Assembly (NCBI GenBank): GCA_963847145.1
Contig: CAWJYN010000006.1
Location: forward strand, 1 to 64,000
From: JABFRJ01 sp963847145
Lineage (GTDB): Bacteria; Pseudomonadota; Alphaproteobacteria; Rhizobiales; Hyphomicrobiaceae
DNA length: 64,000 nucleotides
Direction of reading: 5' to 3'
In this document: positions 44,650 to 53,906 of the stretch, in pieces
Layout: every line of letters begins with the position of its first letter
How positions within the stretch are numbered: position 1 is the stretch's first letter
Made by a program: the position numbers and the translations under genes
Notes under the pieces: generated by a model
Told to the model about the DNA's origin: nothing
Database searches by the model: none
What the model saw: only the letters and a program-made list of their open reading frames with translations

Positions 44650-44999
44650 GGGTCACCTCAATGTGAGATATGCCGCGCTTGGCGACGGGGCGGGGTACAC
44701 CGGTGTTGCTGAGGCTGGCCGTGGCTTTGGCTGCGTCGATGCAGTGGCGTGACCGCGCTGAGCCCGACGTGGCGGACTCAGATCGTCTACGACATAAGCG
44801 GGATTAGCGGTTCAATTGTGTCTCAATTGGTTTTCAGACCTTTGGCGGTAGCCAATCGTAGAACTGTATTTTTGTCTGCATTGCCGCTTCGGCATTCGGC
44901 GCTGATGGGCCGCTGCCGCTTGAACCGGGCGCGCCGATGTCGCGTTGCGGGCCTGAGCATTGTCGCAGACTGTGCGGGAAACCATGGAGGGGATAGGCG
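44650..44999. other. intergenic, no gene seen
   Basis: 350 bases between the short leftward gene and the photolyase, without a convincing coding pattern. It should carry the divergent promoters; the photolyase ribosome-binding site GGAGGGGA lies at its right end. Confidence 0.45.
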
Positions 45000-46421
45000 A
45001 TGACAAGCGTCGTGTGGTTCCGGCAGGATTTGCGGATGGGGGACAATCCGGCGCTGGCGGAGGCGGTGCAGCACGGGCCGATTGTGGCGGTTTACATCCT
45101 GGATGAAACGGTGGCGCCGCAGGGGCGGCCGCTGGGTGGGGCAGCACGGTGGTGGTTGCATCACAGTCTGACGCGGCTGTCGAAGGCGCTTGGTGGGTTG
45201 GTGGTGTTGCGCGGCGATCCGGCGGTGCTGCTGCCAGAATTGGCGAAGCGGGTGGGCGCCAAACGCGTGCACTGGAACCGCTGCTATGAACCCTACGCAA
45301 TTGCGCGGGATACCAAGATCAAAGCGACGCTGGTCGAGGCGGGACTGGATGTGCAGAGCTTCAATGGGTCGCTGCTCAACGAGCCGTGGGCGATCAAGAC
45401 GCTCGATGGCGGGCCGTACAAGGTCTATTCGCCGTTCTGGCGGGCGTGTTTGAAGTTGGCGGTCGAGGCGCCGATCGCGGCGCCGAAGGTGACGTTGAAA
45501 AAGGCCCCTGGTGTTGGTGACGCGCTTGGCGATTGGGGATTGCTGCCGACGAAGCCGAACTGGGCGAAGGGATTTGCTGCGGAGTGGACGCCAGGGGAAA
45601 CGGGCGCGCGGGCGCGGCTGGATGCGTTTCTTGCGGATGGGCTTCAAGGCTATGCCGAGCTGCGCAACCGGCCGGATCTGCCAAATGTGTCGCGGCTTTC
45701 ACCGCATCTGCATTTTGGTGAGATTTCGCCGCGGCAGGTGTGGGCGGTGACGCAGCACTATGCCGATGCGCAGGCGGGTGTGCGGCGGGATGCGGACAAG
45801 TTCCTGTCAGAGGTGGGCTGGCGCGAGTTTGCGCATCATCTGCTGTATCATTTTCCGACCTTGCCGGAGCGGAACTGGAAGCCGGCGTTCGATGCCTATC
45901 CATGGGTGACAAACGCCAAACATCTGGCGGCGTGGCAGCGCGGGCAGACGGGCTATCCGATTGTGGATGCCGGTCTGCGCGAGCTATGGGCAACGGGCTA
46001 CATGCATAATCGCGTGCGGATGGTGGTGGCGAGTTTTCTGATCAAGCATCTGCGGATCGACTGGCGGCAGGGCGAGGCGTGGTTCTGGGACACGCTGGTG
46101 GATGCCGATCTCGCGAACAACGCGGCGAGCTGGCAGTGGGTTGCTGGCAGTGGCGCGGATGCGGCCCCGTACTTCCGGATTTTCAACCCGATGGAGCAAG
46201 GGCGGAAGTTTGATCCGGAGGGCGTGTACATCCGGCGCTGGTGTCCGGAGCTGGCGAAGTTGCCGAATGATGCGCTGTTTGCGCCGTTCGAGGCGTTGCC
46301 GATGGTGCTGAGTGCCGCTGGGGTGGTGCTGGGCAAGACGTATCCAAAGCCGCTGGTGGTGCATGCGGAGGCGCGCGCTGCGGCGCTGGCGGGGTATGGG
46401 GCGGTGAAGGGGGCGGGGTGA
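45000..46421 (+). CDS. phrB: deoxyribodipyrimidine photolyase, class I CPD type
   Basis: 473 residues from an ATG at 45,000 preceded by GGAGGGGA. It has the N-terminal antenna Rossmann domain (VVWFRQDLRMGDNPALAEAV, VVLRGDP, VHWNRCYEP, FNGSLLNEPWAIKT) and the C-terminal FAD domain: RLSPHLHFGEISPRQVWAV, EVGWREFAHHLLYHFPTLPE, WQRGQTGYPIVDAGLRELWA, MHNRVRMVVASFLIKHLRID, LVDADLANNAASWQWVAGSG and APYFRIFNP. These are the CPD-photolyase hallmarks. The DNA-binding Asn/Trp region around NNAASWQW is intact. It reverses UV pyrimidine dimers with blue light. It appears to be a single gene, 676 bases downstream of the AAA-HerA module. Confidence 0.96.
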   Translation: MTSVVWFRQDLRMGDNPALAEAVQHGPIVAVYILDETVAPQGRPLGGAARWWLHHSLTRLSKALGGLVVLRGDPAVLLPELAKRVGAKRVHWNRCYEPYAIARDTKIKATLVEAGLDVQSFNGSLLNEPWAIKTLDGGPYKVYSPFWRACLKLAVEAPIAAPKVTLKKAPGVGDALGDWGLLPTKPNWAKGFAAEWTPGETGARARLDAFLADGLQGYAELRNRPDLPNVSRLSPHLHFGEISPRQVWAVTQHYADAQAGVRRDADKFLSEVGWREFAHHLLYHFPTLPERNWKPAFDAYPWVTNAKHLAAWQRGQTGYPIVDAGLRELWATGYMHNRVRMVVASFLIKHLRIDWRQGEAWFWDTLVDADLANNAASWQWVAGSGADAAPYFRIFNPMEQGRKFDPEGVYIRRWCPELAKLPNDALFAPFEALPMVLSAAGVVLGKTYPKPLVVHAEARAAALAGYGAVKGAG

Positions 46422-46556
46422 GTTTTGGCCCGTGGGGCGTGGTTCATGGGCCGTCCTGCGGCACGCCCGGGCCTGTGATTCGCATTTTTGGCCGGAGTGG
46501 CCTACGCTTCTGCCGAGGCTATTGTGACTGAATGCCAGGACAAAGGGCATACGGTG

Positions 46557-47402
46557 ATGCACAATTTTTGGCAGAACAGGGCATGGCAGGGCTGGATGTT
46601 TGCGTCGGCGGTGCTGCTGAGCACATTTGTGTCGACAGCGCCGGCGGTAGCGGCGCAGCCGGTCAGCCGATGCCTCGCTGTCGCAAACGCTCCGCGCCTT
46701 GATGCCAATATTCATCGCGTGACACTCGGTGGCGCGGCGCTGGCGAACACCGACGTGCGTCTCACTTTCATCGGCCACTCGACGTTTTTGATTGAAAGCG
46801 CCGGTGGCGTGCGGATGGTGACCGACTACAACGATTATGTGCGGCCGAGTGTCATTCCTGATGTGGCGACGATGAACCGTGCACACACGACCCACTACAC
46901 CGACACGCCTGATCCGAAGATCACGCACGTGCTGCGTGGCTGGAACCCGGCTGGCGGCCCGGTGCGTCACGATCTCGAAGTCAAAGATGTGCACATCCGC
47001 AATGTGCCGACCAACATCCGCGACTGGGGAAGCGGCAGCACGGTGGGTTATGGCAATTCGATTTTCATCTTCGAGATCGCCGGCCTGTGCATCGGCCATC
47101 TCGGCCATTTGCATCACACGCTGACGCCTGAGCAACTGGCGGCCATCGGCCAGCTCGATGTGGTGCTGGTGCCCGTCGATGGTGGGTACACCATGGACAT
47201 CGGTGGCATGGTGGATGTGGTGCGGGCGCTGCGCGCGCGGCTGATCATTCCGATGCATTACTTCAACCAGTTCACGCTGACGCGTTTCATCGATCGGATG
47301 AAGGCCGAGTTTCCAGTTGAGATGGTGCCGGATTCAGAGATCCTGCTGAGCGCACGACTGCTGCCGGCCGAGGCGAAAATTCTGGTGCTGCCGGGGCGAT
47401 AG
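46557..47402 (+). CDS. exported metallo-beta-lactamase-fold protein, UlaG-like
   Basis: 281 residues. The ATG at 46,557 starts a signal peptide (MHNFWQNRAWQGWMFASAVL, LSTFVSTAPAVAA, cleavage after AQP or before). The mature part has VRLTFIGHSTFLIESAGGVR, MVTDYNDYVRPSVIPDVAT, HIRNVPTNIRDWGSGSTVGY, GLCIGHLGHLHHTLTPEQLA, VLVPVDGGYTMDIGGMVDVV and LIIPMHYFNQFTLTRFIDRM. This is the UlaG/RNase-Z-like branch of the MBL superfamily, with metal sites made from scattered His/Asp rather than the HxHxDH motif. The likely place is the periplasm. It is followed 12 bases later by the DUF2461 gene, probably one operon. An earlier in-frame start at 46,488 is less likely because it lacks the signal-peptide layout. 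Confidence 0.85.
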   Translation: MHNFWQNRAWQGWMFASAVLLSTFVSTAPAVAAQPVSRCLAVANAPRLDANIHRVTLGGAALANTDVRLTFIGHSTFLIESAGGVRMVTDYNDYVRPSVIPDVATMNRAHTTHYTDTPDPKITHVLRGWNPAGGPVRHDLEVKDVHIRNVPTNIRDWGSGSTVGYGNSIFIFEIAGLCIGHLGHLHHTLTPEQLAAIGQLDVVLVPVDGGYTMDIGGMVDVVRALRARLIIPMHYFNQFTLTRFIDRMKAEFPVEMVPDSEILLSARLLPAEAKILVLPGR

Positions 47403-47414
47403 GACCACTTCACC

Positions 47415-48117
47415 GTGAGCATTCCGTCTGTGCAGCCTTTCAACGGTTTTTCTGCCAAAGGGCTGGCGTTTCTCAAACAGCTGGATGTTGAGCAGAACCG
47501 GGTGTGGTTCGAAGCGAACAAAGCGGTTTATGAGCAGGAACTGCGCGCACCGCTGGCGGCGTTGGTTTCAGCGCTCGGTCTGGCGCTCACCGTTGAAGGG
47601 ATTGATCTCGCGTGCGACCCGAAGCGTGCGATGTTCCGCATCCATCGCGACGTGCGGTTCTCCAAGGACAAGCGGCCTTACAAGGCGCATGTCAGTGCGG
47701 CGTTGACGCGGGATGGCGAGAAGAGTGCGCCCGGGCTGATCTATGTGCACGTCGATCCCAAGGGATCGTTCGTTGCGGCGGGCTTTTACAATCCGGAACC
47801 GCCGGCGCTGCAGAGACTGCGGCAGCAGATCGTTGGGAAGCCAAAAGATATCAATGAGATCGTGGCCAAGCTTGGGAAGGCGGGGCTGTTGCTGGACAGT
47901 GATGACGTATTGAAAGCGCACGCCGCGCGGTTTTGAGGCGGTGGACGACGACGGGCTTGTTCAATTGCTGCGGCGCAAGTCGCTGGTGGTCCGCCGGCCA
48001 CTGGCACGGAAGGACATCGGTGACGGCGATGCGATGATCGCGGCAATCGTTGCGTTTGCGCGGGATGTGCACCCGTTGCTCAAGTTCGGCTGGCGGGCAC
48101 TGGTGACAGTGAAGTGA
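47415..48117 (+). CDS. DUF2461 family protein, one frameshift near the end
   Basis: With one base removed the product is 233 residues, the usual size. It begins at a GTG: SIPSVQPFNGFSAKGLAFLK, LDVEQNRVWFEANKAVYEQE, RAMFRIHRDVRFSKDKRPYK, AHVSAALTRDGE, APGLIYVHVDPKGSFVAAGF. In the written sequence the frame ends at 47,936 (AHAARF), but removing one A from AAA at 47,911-47,914 restores LKRTPRGFEAVDDDGLVQLL and RRKSLVVRRPLARKD to a stop at 48,117. DUF2461 proteins are small cytoplasmic proteins of unknown function; the conserved RxHRDxRFSKDKxPY block is intact. It lies directly after the MBL gene. Confidence 0.9.
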
Positions 48118-48213
48118 GCGGTGACCGCGAGTCCGATATCCGCGCAACACATTCGCGTCAGCTCTACAGGACGCGTCGATTGGCGTGTCACGCAAATGCA
48201 TTGTACGAGCTGC

Positions 48214-48255
48214 TGCCCACCCTAACCCTCTCCCCGTGAAGACGGAGAGAGGGGA
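48214..48255. repeat. dispersed palindromic repeat, copy 3
   Basis: GCCCACCCTAACCCTCTCCC, then CGT-GAAG-ACG and GAGAGAGGGGA. It is nearly the same as copy 2 but with small changes in both arms, and lies between two convergent genes. Confidence 0.85.
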
Positions 48256-48292
48256 TCAGATCGCGAAGCACAGGCGCCAATGCTACACGGCC

Positions 48293-49243
48293 TTAATTGC
48301 CGTTGTTGAGATAGCACATGCGCTCAACGTTGGATGGCAGGAACAGGGCGTAGTTGCCCCACTTTTCATACTTCGGCAGCTTCACGTCTTTCATGGCGGT
48401 GTCGGTGCACTTGCCTTCGGCGGCGGCTTTTTTCACTTCGGCGCCGAGATCGTCGAAGTAACCGATGAGGTCGGTGATGTCCTGCTTGGTACCGAGGCGG
48501 CCGCCGGCATAGGGATGGCCGGGGATCATGCGATCCCAATCCAGCGCAACAACGCGCTTCAGAGACGCCTGCCAATCGAGCGGGTTGGTAGTGTCGGGCA
48601 TGTTGCGGAACGGCAGCGTCTGGATCGGGACGAAGTCGACGGTGAAGATGATCTTCTCCTTGGGCAGCCGCATGACCAGACTGTTGTCTGAATGGTTGCG
48701 GCCGACGTAGAGCAGTTCGAGCGTGGTGCCGCCCAGCTCGAGGGTGCGTTTGTTGTTGACCAACTCGTCTGGCATAACGACGTCGGCGGTCGGAAAGCGG
48801 ACGAGTTGTGCCTTGGCATTCTTGTGGGCAATGAATTTAGCGCCGAGGTCCTTGAAGGGCTTACCGCCAGCGATGTGGTCGTAGTGGCTGTGGCTATAGA
48901 TGACATATTTGACGGGCTGGCTGGTCACCTTCTTGATTTCATCGATGTAGGTGGTGACGGCTTGTGGACGGCGCAGCCCGATCGGGTCGGTGACGATGAC
49001 GCCGGCTTTGGTGACCACAAACATCGATTGGTGGCCCTGGTAGCGGAAGATGTAGACGTTGTCGGTGCCGTCGACCTTGGTGGTTGAAAACAGTGGCGGT
49101 GCAGGGGGCGTGGCTGCGGGCGGCGGGGCTGCGGCGGGTGGCGCGGCAGGCGGGGGAGTTGATGTGGTCTGGGCGTGGGCGAGGATCGTTGATCCAAGCA
49201 GGATGGTCAAAGCGGTTGTCAGTCTGGTTGTGGTCCGGAGCAT
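48293..49243 (-). CDS. exported metallo-beta-lactamase-fold hydrolase
   Basis: 316 residues. A signal peptide (MLRTTTRLTTALTILLGSTI, LAHAQ) is followed by a Pro/Ala-rich linker (residues 25-50). The MBL domain has GHQSMFVVTKAGVIVTDP, the metal motif YSHSHYDHIAGGKPF (HxHxDH), LLYVGRNHSDNSLVMRLPKE (third His), KIIFTVDFVPIQTLP (Asp) and MIPGHPYAGGRLG (last His). This looks like an active dinuclear zinc hydrolase of the group exported in alphaproteobacteria, near quinoprotein or alkyl-sulfatase-like relatives; the substrate is unknown. It is leftward, convergent with DUF2461, single. The C-terminus contains a pair of Cys (EGKCTDT, ERMCYLN) that could form a disulfide. Confidence 0.9.
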   Translation of the reverse strand: MLRTTTRLTTALTILLGSTILAHAQTTSTPPPAAPPAAAPPPAATPPAPPLFSTTKVDGTDNVYIFRYQGHQSMFVVTKAGVIVTDPIGLRRPQAVTTYIDEIKKVTSQPVKYVIYSHSHYDHIAGGKPFKDLGAKFIAHKNAKAQLVRFPTADVVMPDELVNNKRTLELGGTTLELLYVGRNHSDNSLVMRLPKEKIIFTVDFVPIQTLPFRNMPDTTNPLDWQASLKRVVALDWDRMIPGHPYAGGRLGTKQDITDLIGYFDDLGAEVKKAAAEGKCTDTAMKDVKLPKYEKWGNYALFLPSNVERMCYLNNGN

Positions 49244-49417
49244 GTGTGGCGCCTCCCTGTTGTGCAGTGCTGGCGCAATACAAGCAGAGTTTTGGGTGGC
49301 GCGAAAATGTAAAGTGGCGGGGTGGGTGTGGGTCGCGCGCGAGAAATCTCACCTCCCCCCCCCTCGGGGTTGAGGGGAAAAAAGTGGCTTCCGCAGGTTT
49401 CCCGCCTCACGCGCGCT

Positions 49418-50080
49418 TCACAGCAGTTTGTCGACGACGCCGGAGCCTTGCTGCATGAGTTGCTGGCCGGTGAGCCAGACGTCGCGGCCGCGGATTTTGG
49501 TGCGCATGGCTTTGAGCCAGGCGGCATCGACGCTGCGTGGACCCAGATCATCATCGAACAGTTCGTTGGTGAAGTGGTTGACTGCCATCCGGCGCACTTC
49601 CGGGTTGGCCAGCTGCCGCCGCACCGCGGCATTCGTATCGGCGTTCAGCTTGAAGCTGACTTCGTGAAACATGAATTTAGACGACGGATTGGCAAAGCGC
49701 TCCGCACCGACCAGATAGATTGGCACGCACATGGAGGCGCAGCTTCGGCCTGCTGTGACAATGGTATCGATGGCGCGTTCGCGCGAGGCCTTGCGGATTT
49801 CTCTGATGACGTCGTGACCGTGGGTCACGGAGCCGCCCGGCGAGTTGAGCGAGATTATCAATCGGCGCGGGTCGTTTTCAAAACGTTCAAAGGCCTCGGC
49901 GAAGCGATCGCGCATCGGCTTCTCGATGCTGCCGTTCCAATGGAGCACAACGCGGCCGGGCTCTTCGTGGACAGTCAGGCCAACGCGGTCGGCGCGGGTT
50001 GAGGGCTGGCCACGGACCACCAATCCGGTCAGACCCAGAAAGAGGCCAACGGCGACGCCCAGAATCCAATAGATTTTCAC
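49418..50080 (-). CDS. membrane-anchored ClpP-like (SDH/ClpP-class) protease homologue
   Basis: 220 residues from a GTG at 50,080 (VKIYWILGVAVGLFLGLTGL), preceded by GGAG, giving an N-terminal membrane anchor or signal. The ClpP/crotonase fold follows: RVVLHWNGSIEKPMRDRFAE, RLIISLNSPGGSVTHGHDVI (oxyanion SPGGS), TIVTAGRSCASMCVPIYLVG (nucleophile Ser), SSKFMFHEVSFKLNADTNAA (His). A C-terminal helical part carries GRDVWLTGQQLMQQG. It resembles alphaproteobacterial periplasmic ATP-dependent-protease-like or SppA-like proteins lacking an ATPase partner. The cysteines flanking Ser (SCASMC) may form a disulfide in the periplasm. Substrate not known. It is single, with 165 bases before the GGDEF-EAL gene. 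Confidence 0.85.
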   Translation of the reverse strand: MKIYWILGVAVGLFLGLTGLVVRGQPSTRADRVGLTVHEEPGRVVLHWNGSIEKPMRDRFAEAFERFENDPRRLIISLNSPGGSVTHGHDVIREIRKASRERAIDTIVTAGRSCASMCVPIYLVGAERFANPSSKFMFHEVSFKLNADTNAAVRRQLANPEVRRMAVNHFTNELFDDDLGPRSVDAAWLKAMRTKIRGRDVWLTGQQLMQQGSGVVDKLL

Positions 50081-50244
50081 GGCTGCGCGCTCCACTCCTG
50101 CGGTTCCGTGCCGCCTGATTGTGCGTCCAGTGTAGGGTGTGGAAAATTTCGCAAGTCTGAAAGCGTGTGATGCAATTGATGGCAATGGCGTGTTTGCGAG
50201 GTTGGGGTGTGGTGGTTGGTTAGCGAGGGGTTAAGGGGAAATGC

Positions 50245-52764
50245 TTACGCGGCTAGTTTTGCTGAGCAGGTTTCGATGACGTGGGCGAGGGCGTGGGCGG
50301 GCACGGGGCGGGAGAAGAGATAGCCTTGCACGGCTGTGCAGCCGGCCAGATGGACGCGCACCAGATGATCGTGGGTTTCGACGCCCTCGGCGACGGTGGT
50401 CATGTCGAGGCTCGCGGCCAGGGTGGCGACGGCCTTGATGATGGCTGCGCAATCCGGCCGCTCAGAGAGATCACTGACGAAGGAGCGATCGATCTTGAGT
50501 TTGTCGAAGGGAAATGCGCGCAGATAGCTCAGGGACGAATAGCCGGTGCCGAAATCATCGAGCGCGATCGATATGCCCATGCCGCGAAGGGCGTACAAGG
50601 TTGCCAGCGTGGCGGGATTGTCCTGCAGCAGCGTGCTTTCGGTGATTTCCAGTTCCAGACGTTGCGCTGAGAGACCGGACGCCATCAGTGCGTCACGGAC
50701 GGTTTCGAGCAGGCCGCCGCTCTCGAATTGCACGGGCGACAGGTTGACCGCGACCTTGATATGCGGCGGCCACGAAACGGCTGTGCGGCAGGCTTCTGCC
50801 AACACCCAGGCGCCGAGCTTGCCGATCAACCCGATTTCTTCTGCCACGGGAACATACTCGGCTGGCGACACGAACGGCTGTCCCGGCCGTGGCCAGCGCA
50901 GTAGCGCTTCGCAGCCGACGACGGTGCGCGCGCTGAGACTGACGATCGGCTGATAGTGCAGCTCGAAGGCACCTGTCTCGACGGCGTCGCGGAGATCGCG
51001 TTCGAGTTCGCGCCGCGCTTTGACAGGTGCTTCAAGGGCTGTGCCGTATGCAATGGCAGTGTTGCGGCCAGCGGCTTTGGCGCGATAGAGGGCCAAATCA
51101 GCGCGCTGCATCAGCAGTTCCGGTGTGCGGCCATCGGCGGGCGCAATGGTGGTGCCGATGCTGGCGCCGATGGTGAAGTGGTGGCCGCGCACGTGGAACG
51201 GTTCTGACAACAGTCGCAGCAGACGTTCTGCGAGCCCATCTGGATCAACCGCGCTGCGCGCATGGCGTTGCAGGATTGCGAATTCGTCGCCGCCCATGCG
51301 GGCGACCACATCGTCCTGGCGGACCGCGCCGCGCAAGCGGTTGGCGACGGCGACCAGCAGGGCGTCACCCATGGGATGGCCGTGGGTATCGTTGACTTCT
51401 TTGAAGTGATCGAGATCGATGGCGATGACGGCGAACCGGTCTGTGGGGTGGGGGGCGTCGCCGTCGATGGGGAGCGCTTGCGCACAGGCCTCAAGACACT
51501 CGGCGAACCCGCGGCGGTTCTGCAGTTCGGTCAGTGCATCCTGCCGCGCGAGAAGGCGTGCGCGTGCGTCGGCCTGGCGTTTCTCGGTGACGTCTTCGTG
51601 GGTGGTGACCCAACCGCCGGCTTCGAGCGGCGTGAGGGTGACGCTGTAAGTGCGGCCATCGGTGCGGTCGCGCGTGTATGTCACCGGCATGCCGCGCCCG
51701 ATGGCACTACGATATTCTGCGATGATGGCGGCGGTTGCATGAGACGGACTATCCGGTGCGTGCGAGAGGATGTCGGCCAGCGGCGTGCCGTGCATCGTCA
51801 GATCAGTTGGCAGGTCATAGAGCCTTTGGTAGCTGGCATTGGCGATGACCAGCCGCTCGCCGGCGTCGAACATGGCGAGGCCGCGCTGCATATTGTTGAG
51901 GGCGATATCGAGCCAGAGATTGACTTGCTCGAGCCGGCCACGGTGCTCGCGCAGGGCCAGCGCATTGTCGCGGAACACGGCCAGAGCGCGGGCCAGATCG
52001 CCGATTTCATCGGGGCCATCGGCTTTGGCCAAGTGGCGGTGCGCGGGGGGCGTGGAGAAATCATTGCGCGAGAGGCGCACCATGCCGCCGGAGATAATCC
52101 GCAGCCGTTGTGTCACATGGCGGACCAGCCACCAGCTGACCGGCCCGATCAGCACCAGCGCCAGGGCGGCGGTCATCCAGACCCATTCGGCGAGATAGGC
52201 AGCGGTGGTCGCCAGCCGGTCAGCATCTTCGGACATGCGGGCGATGAAACCGCGCCGCTCGACGCGTACCTGGGCATGCAGCGCGGTGGCGATGGCGCCA
52301 TAGGCGGCGAGGGGCTCGGCGACGGCTGCGTGGCCTGCGGGTGCGCGTGCGGCGGCCAGGCGTGTGGCGCGGGCCAAGGAGGGCAGCAGGGTTCGCACGG
52401 CGGACCAGTTGCCAGTGCTACGGCGCGCGGCATTGCGCATCATCTGGCGTTCGAGGCGATCGAGTTTGGGTTTGAGCAGGAGCAGACGTCCGGGGAGGCG
52501 TGCGTCGCGCGCCAGTGCTTCCAAGCCGCGCTGGTGGTGCTCGAGCAGCTGGTCAAACTCCAGCGTGCCGGCGAGGCCGATGGCGCCGGCATCGCGTAGC
52601 CGGTTGGCGGCGTCGACGGCGGTGCGCGAGAAATGCAGCGAGGCGATCGCCAGGCTGGCCACCGCCACAAACGCCAGGCCGACGATGGCGTTGAGCCGCG
52701 CCGGAATACTCAGCGGGCGGCCGAAATTCTTCCACAGCATTTGCATGCGCCAACTGCGCTCCAT
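50245..52764 (-). CDS. membrane GGDEF-EAL cyclic-di-GMP enzyme with PAS domain
   Basis: 839 residues. Two transmembrane helices (AIVGLAFVAVASLAIASL at about 27-44, MTAALALVLIGPVSWWLV at 197-214) enclose a periplasmic helical sensor. A HAMP domain (residues 215-270) and a PAS domain with a dual-use tail (LDIALNNMQRGLAMFDAGER, YTRDRTDGRTYSVTLTPLEA) follow. The GGDEF domain has an intact MGGDEF (491-495) and an RxxD inhibitory site RQDD (482-485). The EAL domain has CEALLRW (618-624), VAVNLSPVQF, LELEITESTLL, IALDDFGTGYSSL, KIDRSFV and TVAEGVE. Both active sites look intact, so it may make or break c-di-GMP depending on signal. It is leftward and single. Confidence 0.92.
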   Translation of the reverse strand: MERSWRMQMLWKNFGRPLSIPARLNAIVGLAFVAVASLAIASLHFSRTAVDAANRLRDAGAIGLAGTLEFDQLLEHHQRGLEALARDARLPGRLLLLKPKLDRLERQMMRNAARRSTGNWSAVRTLLPSLARATRLAAARAPAGHAAVAEPLAAYGAIATALHAQVRVERRGFIARMSEDADRLATTAAYLAEWVWMTAALALVLIGPVSWWLVRHVTQRLRIISGGMVRLSRNDFSTPPAHRHLAKADGPDEIGDLARALAVFRDNALALREHRGRLEQVNLWLDIALNNMQRGLAMFDAGERLVIANASYQRLYDLPTDLTMHGTPLADILSHAPDSPSHATAAIIAEYRSAIGRGMPVTYTRDRTDGRTYSVTLTPLEAGGWVTTHEDVTEKRQADARARLLARQDALTELQNRRGFAECLEACAQALPIDGDAPHPTDRFAVIAIDLDHFKEVNDTHGHPMGDALLVAVANRLRGAVRQDDVVARMGGDEFAILQRHARSAVDPDGLAERLLRLLSEPFHVRGHHFTIGASIGTTIAPADGRTPELLMQRADLALYRAKAAGRNTAIAYGTALEAPVKARRELERDLRDAVETGAFELHYQPIVSLSARTVVGCEALLRWPRPGQPFVSPAEYVPVAEEIGLIGKLGAWVLAEACRTAVSWPPHIKVAVNLSPVQFESGGLLETVRDALMASGLSAQRLELEITESTLLQDNPATLATLYALRGMGISIALDDFGTGYSSLSYLRAFPFDKLKIDRSFVSDLSERPDCAAIIKAVATLAASLDMTTVAEGVETHDHLVRVHLAGCTAVQGYLFSRPVPAHALAHVIETCSAKLAA

Positions 52765-52883
52765 TGATCTGGGCGTCGCATCTCCTCTGATCGGGAGATT
52801 TGGCGATTGGATCTGGGTGCAGATCTGATCGCATGGGTATTTTAGGTTGTGGCGATAAACAAAGTGCTAAAGGCGCGCGCGGT

Positions 52884-53771
52884 TCACGCGGGGGCGGCGA
52901 GGGCGCGGTAGGTGGCAATTACCTGGCTGTCGTCGCTGGCGCCGAGGCCCATGCCGGAGGCGGAGAGAAATGCCTGATGGGCGAGTGCGGCAAGTGGCAG
53001 GCCCATCTTGGCGGAGCGGCCCGCGTCGAGGACGAGGCTCAGGTCTTTGACGAAGATATCGACGGCGCTGGTGACGCTTTGGTCGGTGCCGGACATGCGG
53101 GGGCCGCGGTTCTTGAGCATCCAGCTGGAGGCGGCGCTGGCGGAGAGGATGTTCAACGCGAGGGCCGGGTCGATGCCCTGGCGTTCGGCAAAGGCGAGCC
53201 CTTCGGCGGCAACGGCGATATGGACGCCGCAAAGCAGCTGGTTGACGATCTTCATGGCGGCGCCTTGGCCAGGGGTCTCGCCGACCTGGACGAGGCCGGT
53301 GCCCATGGTTTCGAGCAGCGCTTTGTGGGCGGCGAAGGTGGCGTTGGGGGCGGCGGCCATGATGCTGAGGGTGCCGCTTTCGGCGCCGACGACGCCGCCG
53401 GAGACGGGCGCGTCGATGAAGGTGCGACCGGTGGCGGCGACGCGCTGTGCGATGGCGGCGATGCGAGCGGGGGCGCAGGTGGCCATGACGATGACGGCGG
53501 CGCCGGGCGACAAAGCGTCGAGGGCGCCTTGGGCGAAGATGACGTCTTCGGCTTGTTCGGCGTTGACGGTCATGACGATGAGGGCGTCGGCGCCGTTTGC
53601 GGCTGCGGCGACGGTGGTTGCGGCGTGACCGCCTTTTTCGGCAAGGCGGGCGCGGGCTTCGGGGCGAAGGTCAAAGCCGGTGACGCGGTACTGGTGGGCG
53701 ACGAGGCGGGCGGCCATGGCGCTGCCCATGGCACCGAGGCCGATGAAGGCGATGGAATTGCGGGTGGTCAT
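52884..53771 (-). CDS. NAD(P)-dependent oxidoreductase, 3-hydroxyisobutyrate dehydrogenase family
   Basis: 295 residues. The N-terminal Rossmann motif is MTTRNSIAFIGLGAMGSAMA (GxGxMG). The substrate-binding loop has FIDAPVSGGVVGAESGTLSI (DAPVSGG hallmark) and the catalytic Lys in GAAMKIVNQLLCGVHIAVAA. The C-terminal helical domain has WMLKNRGPRMSGTDQSVTSA and VFVKDLSLVLDAGRSAKMG-like text (IFVKDLSLVLD). It oxidises a beta-hydroxy acid such as 3-hydroxyisobutyrate, tartronate semialdehyde or a sulfolactaldehyde-type substrate; which one is not decided by the visible motif. It is leftward, single, about 120 bases upstream of (to the right of) the GGDEF-EAL gene. No anomaly. Confidence 0.92.
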   Translation of the reverse strand: MTTRNSIAFIGLGAMGSAMAARLVAHQYRVTGFDLRPEARARLAEKGGHAATTVAAAANGADALIVMTVNAEQAEDVIFAQGALDALSPGAAVIVMATCAPARIAAIAQRVAATGRTFIDAPVSGGVVGAESGTLSIMAAAPNATFAAHKALLETMGTGLVQVGETPGQGAAMKIVNQLLCGVHIAVAAEGLAFAERQGIDPALALNILSASAASSWMLKNRGPRMSGTDQSVTSAVDIFVKDLSLVLDAGRSAKMGLPLAALAHQAFLSASGMGLGASDDSQVIATYRALAAPA

Positions 53772-53864
53772 GGCGCTGGCTCTCTGGGCGGTGCCTCGTG
53801 GAATGATGGGGCACCGTCGGCAGCAAGCGCGGCTTCGTCAAGCGGCGAGCGCGGGCAGCGATAA

Positions 53865-53906
53865 AAATGCAGCGCCACCCCGGCGGGAGGCAACGGGGTG
53901 GCGCTG
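53865..53906 (-). terminator. strong leftward terminator
   Basis: A perfect 12-base inverted repeat, CAGCGCCACCCC at 53,870-53,881 and GGGGTGGCGCTG at 53,895-53,906, followed on the leftward strand by CATTTTTATC. It ends a leftward transcript that has no coding gene to its right for 590 bases. Confidence 0.75.

Noticed and set aside
52800..53864. Gly/Ala-rich open frame on the plus strand
   Set aside because: It is the shadow of the 3-hydroxyisobutyrate dehydrogenase-family gene on the minus strand.
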